This document shows, one piece after another, positions 42,354 through 50,128 of a DNA stretch of 64,000 bases. The DNA is from Sphingobium sp. (GTDB lineage: Bacteria; Pseudomonadota; Alphaproteobacteria; Sphingomonadales; Sphingomonadaceae). Every line of letters starts with the position of its first letter. Within the stretch, counting starts at the first letter, position 1. The stretch is taken from the NCBI GenBank assembly GCA_003248935.1, contig QFQF01000015.1, positions 38,948 to 102,947 of the forward strand, given 5' to 3'. The position numbers were made by a program, and so were the translations under genes. A model generated the notes under the pieces. The model saw only the letters and a list, made by a program, of their open reading frames with translations, was not told the DNA's origin and searched no databases.

Positions 42354-42788
42354 ATGACGCCTTCGCCCACCTATTTGTTCGTCTACGGCACCCTCCGGTG
42401 CGGAGCGGGTGTGCCCATGGCGGGCATGCTGGCGCGGCAGGCCCGTTGGCTCGGTACCCGAACAATGCGCGGGCACCTTTACAGGATTGCAGATTATCCC
42501 GGCTTCATTCCTGACGAAGACGGAGAGGACGTGACCGGCGATCTCTTCGCCTTGTATGACCCCGAGACGACATTGTCGGCACTCGACGACTATGAGGAAT
42601 GCTCGGTCCGCTTTCCCGCGCCACATGAATATCGCCGTGTCATGTTGCCGGTCGCGAGCGTCGACGGATGTGTCGCCGCGTGGACCTATGTCTATACGCA
42701 GCCGGTGCATCCCGACATGCTGATCGCTGGCGGGGACTTCCTTGCCGATCGTCCTATGACCAAAGGGACCGAAGGAGAGAAAACATGA
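42354..42788 (+). CDS. Gamma-glutamylcyclotransferase-like (AIG2/GGCT) protein
   Basis: 144 residues. YLFVYGTLRCGAGVPMAG is the conserved substrate-binding YGTLR start, GHLYRIADYPGFIPDE and the catalytic-type Glu in LDDYEEC are also seen. The family cleaves or cyclises gamma-glutamyl compounds; the substrate here is unknown. ATG 42354 with GGGA 6 bases upstream is preferred over ATG 42339. The stop overlaps the next gene (ATGA). Confidence 0.85.
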   Translation: MTPSPTYLFVYGTLRCGAGVPMAGMLARQARWLGTRTMRGHLYRIADYPGFIPDEDGEDVTGDLFALYDPETTLSALDDYEECSVRFPAPHEYRRVMLPVASVDGCVAAWTYVYTQPVHPDMLIAGGDFLADRPMTKGTEGEKT

Positions 42789-43672
42789 CGGATCGCTTGC
42801 CGGAAGATCGCAACTGGATCGAGTCGAGCATCGGGGTGGATCGCCGCCGCCTGCTGGTCGGAGGGGCATTCGCCGCCGGTTTTGCTGCCGCCTGCCAGCC
42901 GCTTGCCGCGACGACGATCGAGACATCCGCCGAGGGGATCGTCGAGGAAGACGCGACCATCGGGGCGGCCGACGGTTTTGCTGTCCCGGTCCATGTCGCA
43001 CGTCCGGCGAAGGGGCGCGCTGCGCCGGTGATCGTTGTGGTGCACGAGATTTTCGGCGTGCATTCGTGGATCAAGGATATGTGCCGTCGCTTTGCCAAGG
43101 CGGGCTACTACGCGATCGCGCCCGACCTTTTTGCCCGCCACGGCGATGCGACGAAGGTCAGCGACTTCAAGCTATTGATCGACACCATCGTTTCGAAGGC
43201 GCCAGACGCGCAGGTTTTGTCGGACATTGATGCCGTGTTCGCCTGGGCCGGCGCGCATGGCGGCGATGCGCGCGGACGGGGGATCACCGGTTTCTGCTGG
43301 GGCGGCCGGATCGTCTGGCTCTATGCCGCGCACAGCCGCTCGCTGGATGCGGGCGTTGCCTTCTACGGCAGACTGACGGGCACGCCGGCCCCGCTCCAGC
43401 CCAGGTCGCCCTCCGAACTGGTGGCCGCCCTTCGGGCGCCGGTGCTCGGCCAGTATGGCGGCAAGGACAAGGGCATTCCGGTGAGCGACGTCACCGCCAT
43501 GGAGGCCAGGCTGAAAGCGGCGGGTAAGGCTCCGCCCTGCGCCATCACCGTCTATCCGGAGGCGGATCATGGCTTCATGGCCGATTATCGTCCGAGCTAT
43601 AGCCCCGAGGCAGCTGCGGCGGCATGGAAAGCCATGCTTGGCTGGTTCGGGACCTATGTGAAGACCGGGTAG
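42785..43672 (+). CDS. Dienelactone hydrolase family protein with Tat-type signal
   Basis: 295 residues. A twin-arginine-like start (VDRRRLLVGGAFAAGFAAACQPLA) suggests export or lipid anchoring (AAC lipobox-like). The alpha/beta-hydrolase part has the dienelactone-hydrolase Cys nucleophile in GFCWGGR (near residue 177), Asp in YGGKDKGIP and His in EADHGFM. Exported members are common in proteobacteria, with unknown natural substrates. It is translated together with the GGCT-like gene through a 4-base overlap. Confidence 0.88.
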   Translation: MTDRLPEDRNWIESSIGVDRRRLLVGGAFAAGFAAACQPLAATTIETSAEGIVEEDATIGAADGFAVPVHVARPAKGRAAPVIVVVHEIFGVHSWIKDMCRRFAKAGYYAIAPDLFARHGDATKVSDFKLLIDTIVSKAPDAQVLSDIDAVFAWAGAHGGDARGRGITGFCWGGRIVWLYAAHSRSLDAGVAFYGRLTGTPAPLQPRSPSELVAALRAPVLGQYGGKDKGIPVSDVTAMEARLKAAGKAPPCAITVYPEADHGFMADYRPSYSPEAAAAAWKAMLGWFGTYVKTG

Positions 43673-43694
43673 TCGGCGTTTCTGTCCCGTCTCC

Positions 43695-43713
43695 CGACCT
43701 AAGGTCCAATTGT
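43695..43713 (+). promoter_or_regulatory. PQQ-island operator, site 1 (before aldehyde dehydrogenase)
   Basis: CGACCTAAGGTCCAATTGT, 59 bases before the start of the ExaC-like gene. The core GACC-TAA-GGTC is a perfect inverted repeat. It is nearly identical to the site before the PQQ dehydrogenase (51946-51964): 18 of 19 bases agree. Confidence 0.7.
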
Positions 43714-43771
43714 GTCCTCTGTCGTCTGTGCCACCCTTCCATCAAACTTTGATTCCTCAAGGAGATGGATG

Positions 43772-45292
43772 ATGTTGCAACAGGCGATGGAGCGGTTTGC
43801 GGGTAAAACGCTGATCCGCGATAAGTACGACAATTTCATTGGCGGCCAGTGGGTCGCGCCGGTTCGCGGCGACTATTTCGACAACACCTCGCCGGTGACG
43901 GGCCAGCCTGTCTGCAAGGTGGCGCGCGGCACCGCCGAGGACATCGAACTGGCGCTTGATGCCGCGCACAAGGCGAAGGAAGGCTGGGGCAAGCGCTCCT
44001 CGACCGAGCGGGCCAATATCCTCAATCGCATTGCCCAGAAGATGGAGGATAATCTCGATCTCCTCGCGCTCGCCGAGACGATCGACAATGGCAAGCCGAT
44101 TCGCGAGACGACGGCCGCCGATATCCCGCTTGCGATTGACCATTTCCGCTATTTCGCGGGCTGCGTCCGCGCGCAGGAAGGATCGATCGCAGAGATCGAT
44201 CATGACACGGTCGCCTATCACTTCCATGAGCCCCTGGGTGTCGTCGGCCAGATCATCCCGTGGAATTTCCCGATCCTGATGGCCGCTTGGAAGCTTGCCC
44301 CGGCGCTGGCGGCAGGCAACTGCGTGGTGCTGAAGCCCGCCGAGCAGACGCCGATGTCGATCATGGTGCTGATGGACCTGATCGGCGACATCCTGCCGGA
44401 AGGCGTGCTGAACGTCGTCAACGGCTTTGGCGTGGAGGCGGGCAAGCCGCTCGCGACCAACAAGCGGATCAGCAAGATCGCCTTCACCGGCGAGACCACG
44501 ACCGGTCGCCTGATCATGCAATATGCCAGCGAGAACCTGATCCCGGTCACGCTGGAGCTTGGCGGCAAGTCGCCCAACATCTTCTTCGCCGACGTCATGG
44601 ACGCGGACGACGATTATTTCGACAAGTGCCTGGAGGGCTTCGCGATGTTCGCCCTCAATCAGGGCGAGGTCTGCACCTGTCCCAGCCGCGCACTGGTGCA
44701 GGAATCCATCTACGAGAAGTTCATCGAGCGCGCGGTCGCCCGCGTGCAGAAGATCAAGCAGGGTAGCCCGCTCGACCCGGCAACGATGATCGGCGCACAG
44801 GCATCGAACGATCAGCTTGAGAAGATTCTCTCCTACATCGCCATCGGCACGGATGAGGGCGCGAAGGTTCTGACCGGCGGCACCCGCGCCAGCCTGGGTG
44901 GCGAGTTGGCCGAGGGCTATTATGTAACCCCGACCGTTCTGGAGGGGCACAACAAGATGCGCATCTTCCAGGAGGAAATCTTTGGGCCGGTCCTGTCGGT
45001 CACGACCTTCAAGGACGAGGCGGACGCGCTCGCCATCGCCAACGACACGCTCTATGGCCTGGGCGCGGGCGTATGGACCCGCAACGGCACCACTGCCTAT
45101 CGCATGGGCCGTGCGATCCAGGCGGGCCGCGTGTGGACCAATTGCTACCACGCCTATCCCGCGCACGCGGCGTTCGGCGGTTACAAGCAGTCGGGCATCG
45201 GCCGCGAGAATCACAAGATGATGCTTGATCACTATCAGCAGACGAAGAACCTGCTGGTCAGCTACAGCCCGAAGGCGCTGGGCTTCTTCTGA
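43772..45292 (+). CDS. exaC: NAD-dependent aldehyde dehydrogenase, ExaC-like
   Basis: 506 residues. Oxidises acetaldehyde, the product of the PQQ alcohol dehydrogenase, to acetate. Aldehyde-dehydrogenase marks: PWNFPILMAAWKLAPALAAGN, FTGETTTGRLI, catalytic Glu in LELGGKSPN (about 262), and catalytic Cys in NQGEVCTCPSR (Cys 301, with a second Cys at 303). The end HYQQTKNLLVSYSPKALGFF is typical of the ExaC/ThcA-type subfamily. ATG 43772 lies 7 bases after AAGGAG. An operator copy is upstream and a DUF779 gene follows, the usual partner of this subfamily. Confidence 0.92.
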   Translation: MLQQAMERFAGKTLIRDKYDNFIGGQWVAPVRGDYFDNTSPVTGQPVCKVARGTAEDIELALDAAHKAKEGWGKRSSTERANILNRIAQKMEDNLDLLALAETIDNGKPIRETTAADIPLAIDHFRYFAGCVRAQEGSIAEIDHDTVAYHFHEPLGVVGQIIPWNFPILMAAWKLAPALAAGNCVVLKPAEQTPMSIMVLMDLIGDILPEGVLNVVNGFGVEAGKPLATNKRISKIAFTGETTTGRLIMQYASENLIPVTLELGGKSPNIFFADVMDADDDYFDKCLEGFAMFALNQGEVCTCPSRALVQESIYEKFIERAVARVQKIKQGSPLDPATMIGAQASNDQLEKILSYIAIGTDEGAKVLTGGTRASLGGELAEGYYVTPTVLEGHNKMRIFQEEIFGPVLSVTTFKDEADALAIANDTLYGLGAGVWTRNGTTAYRMGRAIQAGRVWTNCYHAYPAHAAFGGYKQSGIGRENHKMMLDHYQQTKNLLVSYSPKALGFF

Positions 45293-45332
45293 CGGCTGGG
45301 TTCGAAGGCGTCTCCCCTCTCGCCTTCAGCCT

Positions 45333-45360
45333 GCGGCGGGCATCTCCGGATGTCCGCCGC
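45333..45360 (+). other. Strong intergenic hairpin between exaC and the DUF779 gene
   Basis: GCGGCGGGCAT (45333-45343) pairs over 11 bases with ATGTCCGCCGC (45350-45360), with one G-U pair and a CTCCGG loop. No T-run follows. It probably protects the 3' end of exaC mRNA or lowers downstream expression. Confidence 0.5.
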
Positions 45361-45389
45361 TTCTGCCTTCGCAAAGGAGGATGGCGATC

Positions 45390-45782
45390 ATGGATCACCT
45401 CACGCCCCGCATATTGTCCACGCCGGCGGCCGACACACTGATCGCGGACCTGACCCGGCGGCACGGTCCGCTGATGTTTCACCAGTCGGGCGGCTGTTGT
45501 GACGGTTCCGCCCCGATGTGCTTTCCGCGCGGGGAGTTCAAAGTCGGCGCGCAGGACATCCTGCTCGGTCATGTGGCCGGCGACGTGCCGGTATGGATCG
45601 GCGCCGCGCAGTTCGAATACTGGCGACATACCCAGATCACGATCGACGTCGTGCCGGGCCGTGGCGCGGGCATGTCGCTGGAAAGCCCGGAAGGGGTGCG
45701 GTTCATCGTCCGATCCAGGGTGTTTTCCGATGCCGAGGACATGGCACTCGCAGCGGCGGGCGATCCGCCCCGTGGCGCATGA
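45390..45782 (+). CDS. DUF779 domain protein
   Basis: 130 residues. MFHQSGGCCDGSAPMCFPRGEF is the cysteine-rich DUF779 block (near residues 30-50), then DILLGHVAGDVPVWIGAAQFEYWRHTQITIDVVPGRGAGMSLESPEG-RF. DUF779 genes usually stand beside ExaC/acetaldehyde-dehydrogenase genes; the role is unknown, perhaps as a helper of the dehydrogenase. ATG 45390, 9 bases after AAAGGAGG, is preferred over ATG 45381, which is directly on the ribosome site. Confidence 0.85.
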   Translation: MDHLTPRILSTPAADTLIADLTRRHGPLMFHQSGGCCDGSAPMCFPRGEFKVGAQDILLGHVAGDVPVWIGAAQFEYWRHTQITIDVVPGRGAGMSLESPEGVRFIVRSRVFSDAEDMALAAAGDPPRGA

Positions 45783-45919
45783 TGCCGTCCCTATGCGATG
45801 CAGGGCAGAGGAGTGTCGTCCGAACCTGTCCCGCACCCGGCCGCCTGGCCGGATTTCCCGGGATGACAAGCCCTTGATGGAAGGTGCATAAGCCGGGAAA
45901 CAGCATAAGAGGACAGGGG

Positions 45920-47062
45920 ATGAGTTTGCTGGCATCGGCGATCGGATTCGCTTCAAGTCACGCCGCTGACCCGGCGCAGGCAATGAGAGAGATCATCACC
46001 GAACTCGGCGACGAGCCGATGGCGGGCATGCTGATATTCTGTTCCCATCTGTTCGATCGCGATGCTCTGTCGCGTGCGATCAACCGCGCAAGCGAGGGCG
46101 TCGTGACCATCGGGTGCACCAGTTCGGGAGAACTGACGTCGGAAGGCTATGATCAGGAAAGCCTGAGCGTCATCGGCTTCCCGGCGTCCGGCTTTCATCT
46201 TGTCTCGCATTGCTTCGACGATGTCGAGGATTTCGATCCGATCGCCGCGCGTGAGGCCATCAGGACGCTGGCGGCTGTGGCTGAACGCGACAGCCGCCAT
46301 CTGGGCGACAAGATCAACCATGTCGCCTTGTTCCTGGTCGACGGCCTGTCGCACCGCGAGGAACTGCTCACCATGACCATCCAGGACGCGCTGGGTGACA
46401 TACCGCTGATCGGCGGATCTTCGGGCGACGGGCTGATGTTCCTGGAGACCGCGATTTTTGAAGGCGGCCGCTTTCATGCCCGCGCCGCCGTCGTTGCGAT
46501 CCTGTCGACGCCACGGCCGGTCCATGTGTTCAAGGCGCAGCATTATCGTCCCGGTGACCGGAAGATGGTCGTCACGGGCGCCGTGCCGGAAGACAGGATC
46601 GTCACAGAGATCAACGCAGAGCCGGCGGCGCAGGAATATCTGCGGCTCGCGGGGCATGCCGGAGAGGCGCTGGGCATCGCCTTCTATGCCGCCCATCCGC
46701 TGATGGTCCGCGCTGGTGGCGAATATCATGTCCGTTCCGTCCAGAGCGCGAACGCGGACGGCAGCCTGACCTTCTATTGCGCGATCGACGAGGGGATCGT
46801 CATGACCGTGGGGGAGCCCATCGAGCGGATCGCGGGCATGGAGTCGCTGTTCCACGACATTGCGGGCCGGGTGGGACAGGTCGACCGGATCATTGCCTTT
46901 GATTGCGTACTCAACCGCATCGATGCAGAGCAGCGCCAGATCGGCCGTCTCGTTTCCGAACTGTATGAGCGCCACCGGGTAATCGGCTTCAACACCTATG
47001 GCGAGCAGTATCACGCGTTGCATGTGAACCAGACGTTCAGTGGACTGGCCATAGGACGATGA
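45920..47062 (+). CDS. FIST-domain sensor protein, NosP-like
   Basis: 380 residues with FIST_N (about 25-220: GMLIFCSHLFDRDALSRAI, GCTSSGELTSEGYDQES, LIGGSSGDGLMF) and FIST_C (about 225-370, ending ERHRVIGFNTYGEQYHALHVNQTFSGLAIG). In Pseudomonas aeruginosa the FIST protein NosP (PA1975) is a haem-based nitric-oxide sensor that controls the kinase NahK encoded next to it. Here the stop overlaps the start of a NahK/ErcS-like kinase. Haem binding is inferred from the synteny, not seen. Confidence 0.82.
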   Translation: MSLLASAIGFASSHAADPAQAMREIITELGDEPMAGMLIFCSHLFDRDALSRAINRASEGVVTIGCTSSGELTSEGYDQESLSVIGFPASGFHLVSHCFDDVEDFDPIAAREAIRTLAAVAERDSRHLGDKINHVALFLVDGLSHREELLTMTIQDALGDIPLIGGSSGDGLMFLETAIFEGGRFHARAAVVAILSTPRPVHVFKAQHYRPGDRKMVVTGAVPEDRIVTEINAEPAAQEYLRLAGHAGEALGIAFYAAHPLMVRAGGEYHVRSVQSANADGSLTFYCAIDEGIVMTVGEPIERIAGMESLFHDIAGRVGQVDRIIAFDCVLNRIDAEQRQIGRLVSELYERHRVIGFNTYGEQYHALHVNQTFSGLAIGR

Positions 47063-49314
47063 CGAAGATTGCCGCCTCCCTGCCGGAAGAGACCGACGCG
47101 GAACTGGCGGCTTTGCGGGCCGAACTGGCCAAGTTGCGGAAGATCAATGCGGCGTTGATGGACCGGGTCGAGCGGTCCAGCGATGTTGCCGGCAATGCCT
47201 TCTCCATGTTCGAGACCGCGATCTCTCTGGAAGCGAAGGTACGCGACCGGACGATCGAACTGGAGGATGCGCTCGGCAGGCTCGCCAACGCCAACGCCGA
47301 CCTCGCCAAGGCGCATATGGCGGCGGACGCCACCCGCATGCGGCTGCGCGACGCGATCGATTCGATCAACGAGGGGTTCGTGCTGTTCGATGCCGAGGAC
47401 AGGCTTGTCCTGTTCAACGAGGCGTATCTCGGCTTCTGGCCGGAGATCGCTGGCCAGGTGCAGGAAGGCATGCGCTTCGACGAGATCGCGAAGCTGGCGG
47501 CGGTGCATCATCGTCCGCCCGGATCGCTGGTCGCGCCCGACCGCTGGGTGTCCGACAGGCTCGCGCGGCACAGCGTTGCTGCGGGTGGTCATGTGCAGGC
47601 GCTGGCGGACGGCCGCTGGGTGCAGATCAACGAGTTGCGCACCAGCGAGGGCGGCATCGTCGGCATCTATACCGACATCACCGAGGTGAAGGCGGAGGAC
47701 GCACGGGACCGGGCACGGGAACTGGCGGAACGCAACATCGTGCTGCAGGCGACGCTCGACAATCTGTCGGAGGGTGTCTGCCTGTTCGACGCGGAAGGCC
47801 GCCTGGCGGCCTGGAACGAGGCGCTGCAGCGCCTGCTCGGCCTGCCGGAGGACTGGGGCAAGGGCATGGGGACGCACGCGGCGCTCCTGTCCTGGTGCCG
47901 CGATACGCTCGGCATGGCGGATGGCGGCTGTCTGGACTGGCGCGGCGACCGCCACCGCAGCGAACGGATGAACCGGCTGGTGGCGTGCGGCGCACGCAGT
48001 TTCGAGGTACGCAGCAACACGATGGAGCGGGGTGGTCAGGTGCTCGGCTTCACCGACGTCACAGACATGCTGCGATCGCAGGCATCTTTGCAGGAAACCG
48101 CCGAGATGCTGGAACGGCATGTGGCCGAGCGTACCGGCGAACTGGTGGAGGTCAATCGCAGGCTGGAGGCGGAGGTCGACGAGCGCAGGCTGGTCGAGGC
48201 GCAACTGCTGGATGCGAAGACGGCGGCCGAGCGCGCCAACCTGTCGAAGACCAGCTTTCTCGCCGCCGCCAGCCATGACCTGCTGCAACCGCTGAACGCC
48301 GCGCGCCTGTTCGTTGCGGCGCTCGGTGACCGCCGTCTGGCGCTGCCGACCCGTGCGCTGGTCAACCAGACCTCGACCGCGCTCGATTCCGTCGAGGATC
48401 TGCTGGAGGCGCTGCTGGAGATCAGCCGCCTGGATGCCGGTGCGATCCAGCCCGAGATCGGCGATTTCCGGCTCGACCGGCTGATCGAGACCCTACGGGT
48501 CGAGTTCGCGCCGATGGCCCGGTCGAGTGGCCTTGAACTGCATGTCGAGACTGAGGTGATGTGGGTGCGCTCAGACATCCGGTTGCTGCGCCGCATCCTC
48601 CAGAATTTTCTGTCGAATGCGCTGCGCTATACGCAGCGGGGGTCAGTCCGTGTACGCTGTCGGGCCACCGCCGACAGTGTTCGTGTGAGTGTCGCGGATA
48701 CCGGGCCGGGCATTGCGGCGGATAAACAGTCCCTGATCTTCGAGGAATTCCGCCGCTTCGACAATCGGCAGGGTGGCAAGGGGCTCGGCCTGGCCATCGT
48801 CAAGCGCGCGAGCGACATGCTGAAGCATTGCGTCACGCTGGATTCGGCGCCCGGCCGGGGCTCGGTTTTTTCGATCGACGTGCCGCTCGGCCAACCGGTC
48901 CAGGACGGAGCCACGCAGAATGACAGCATCGGCCGGGACCGCGGCATGCGCGGCATGGCGGTACTGGTCATCGACAATGAGCGGTCGATCCAGACCGGCA
49001 TGCGTACCCTGCTGGAAGGATGGGGGTGCAAGGTCGAAACGGCCGGCGGTTTCGACGAAGCCATCCGGCCGTTTGCGGACGGGGCCATGCCTGACGTCGT
49101 GCTGATCGACTATCACCTCAATGACGGGGAGACCGGCGATGCGACGATGGACCGGCTCAATGCCCATTTCGGCACGGCGGTGCCCGCGATCATGATTTCG
49201 GCCGACCGGGGCGAAGCGTTGAAGGTCCGGCTGGACGAGCGGGCGATCCCGTTACTGAACAAGCCGGTGAAACCCGCGCAACTGCGCGCGCTGCTCAGGA
49301 CGATATGGCGCTGA
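47059..49314 (+). CDS. Hybrid sensor histidine kinase/response regulator, NahK/ErcS type
   Basis: 751 residues, no membrane segment. Order: N-terminal coiled coil (1-100), a PAS domain (about 100-200, RLRDAIDSINEGFVLFDAEDRLVLFN), a second PAS (about 225-340, LDNLSEGVCLFDAEGRLAAWN), a coiled linker, HisKA with phospho-acceptor His near 406 in SHDLLQPLNAARLF, HATPase (NALRYTQRG, DTGPGIAAD, GKGLGLAIVKR) and a C-terminal receiver (VLVIDNERS, acceptor Asp in VVLIDYHLND, NKPVKPAQL). The N-terminal FIST partner overlaps by 4 bases. Convergent with the response regulator. Confidence 0.92.
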   Translation: MTKIAASLPEETDAELAALRAELAKLRKINAALMDRVERSSDVAGNAFSMFETAISLEAKVRDRTIELEDALGRLANANADLAKAHMAADATRMRLRDAIDSINEGFVLFDAEDRLVLFNEAYLGFWPEIAGQVQEGMRFDEIAKLAAVHHRPPGSLVAPDRWVSDRLARHSVAAGGHVQALADGRWVQINELRTSEGGIVGIYTDITEVKAEDARDRARELAERNIVLQATLDNLSEGVCLFDAEGRLAAWNEALQRLLGLPEDWGKGMGTHAALLSWCRDTLGMADGGCLDWRGDRHRSERMNRLVACGARSFEVRSNTMERGGQVLGFTDVTDMLRSQASLQETAEMLERHVAERTGELVEVNRRLEAEVDERRLVEAQLLDAKTAAERANLSKTSFLAAASHDLLQPLNAARLFVAALGDRRLALPTRALVNQTSTALDSVEDLLEALLEISRLDAGAIQPEIGDFRLDRLIETLRVEFAPMARSSGLELHVETEVMWVRSDIRLLRRILQNFLSNALRYTQRGSVRVRCRATADSVRVSVADTGPGIAADKQSLIFEEFRRFDNRQGGKGLGLAIVKRASDMLKHCVTLDSAPGRGSVFSIDVPLGQPVQDGATQNDSIGRDRGMRGMAVLVIDNERSIQTGMRTLLEGWGCKVETAGGFDEAIRPFADGAMPDVVLIDYHLNDGETGDATMDRLNAHFGTAVPAIMISADRGEALKVRLDERAIPLLNKPVKPAQLRALLRTIWR

Positions 49315-49326
49315 GGGAAGGGGTTT

Positions 49327-50001
49327 TCAGTCGCCGTCGGCGGCGAAGTGCACCCGGTTCGCCTTGATCACCGCCTGGGTGCGGCTGAGCACGCCCAGCT
49401 TCTGCAGGATCGCCGAGACATGGGCCTTGATCGTTGTCATCGACACGCCCAGATCATGCGCGATCTGCTTGTTGAGGCGGCCGCGCACGAGGTGGGCGAG
49501 CACCGTGCGCTGCTGCGGCGTCAGGCTGGCGATACGGCGGCTGATATCGTCCTCTTCGGGCGATGGCGCGCTCGTTTCGCCGATCGATTCGGGCAGGTAG
49601 ATCTCCCCCGCGACGATACGGTGGAGCGCCTCGACGATGCCGCTGCGCTTCAATGATTTGGGGATAAAACCGGCGGCCCCGGCGGCCAGCGCCTCCTGAA
49701 CGATCGCGCGGTCGAACGCGCCGGAGACCATGACCACCGGCACGATCGGGAAGCGGGTGCGCAGCAGGCGCAGCCCGTCGAGACGGCGGACGTCGGGGAT
49801 GTTGAGGTCGAGGAGGACGAGGTCGAAATTGTCCTGCTTCTCGAGCGTGGCGATGGCTTCGTCCATGCCCGCCGCCTCGAATATCTCGCAGGAGTCGAAA
49901 CTGAAGGAGATCACGCTGCGCAGGCCGTCGCGAACCAGCGGATGGTCGTCGACGATCAGCACCCGCTCCATGATCGCGTCCGCGCCCATATACTGATTCA
50001 T
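49327..50001 (-). CDS. NarL/LuxR-family response regulator (ExaE/ErdR-like position)
   Basis: 224 residues. Receiver domain: RVLIVDDHPLVRDGL, acceptor Asp in DLVLLDLNIPD, Lys in GFIPKSLKRSG. C-terminal LuxR HTH: LTPQQRTVLAHLVRGRLNKQIAHDLGVSMTTIKAHVSAILQKLGV. ATG 50001 is used, since the open frame further upstream runs into the PQQ-dehydrogenase gene; ATG 49971 (MERVLIV) is possible. In pseudomonads such regulators (ExaE, ErdR, AgmR) switch on PQQ ethanol oxidation. Its location makes it the best candidate to bind the repeated operator of this island. Confidence 0.88.
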   Translation of the reverse strand: MNQYMGADAIMERVLIVDDHPLVRDGLRSVISFSFDSCEIFEAAGMDEAIATLEKQDNFDLVLLDLNIPDVRRLDGLRLLRTRFPIVPVVMVSGAFDRAIVQEALAAGAAGFIPKSLKRSGIVEALHRIVAGEIYLPESIGETSAPSPEEDDISRRIASLTPQQRTVLAHLVRGRLNKQIAHDLGVSMTTIKAHVSAILQKLGVLSRTQAVIKANRVHFAADGD

Positions 50002-50128
50002 CTCCCGTCCCCGTACAGGATGATCGGCCAAGTCATGAGACGTGGCAAGCCGCATGGCACCCGGCGGAACTCCCGGCGACTGCATTGCATAATGTCCACG
50101 TCCCATGACGATCATGGCCTTTGCTCCG

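Noticed and set aside
43757..45232. A 491-codon minus-strand frame opposite exaC
   Set aside because: Shadow of the aldehyde dehydrogenase; His/Arg-rich low-complexity translation.
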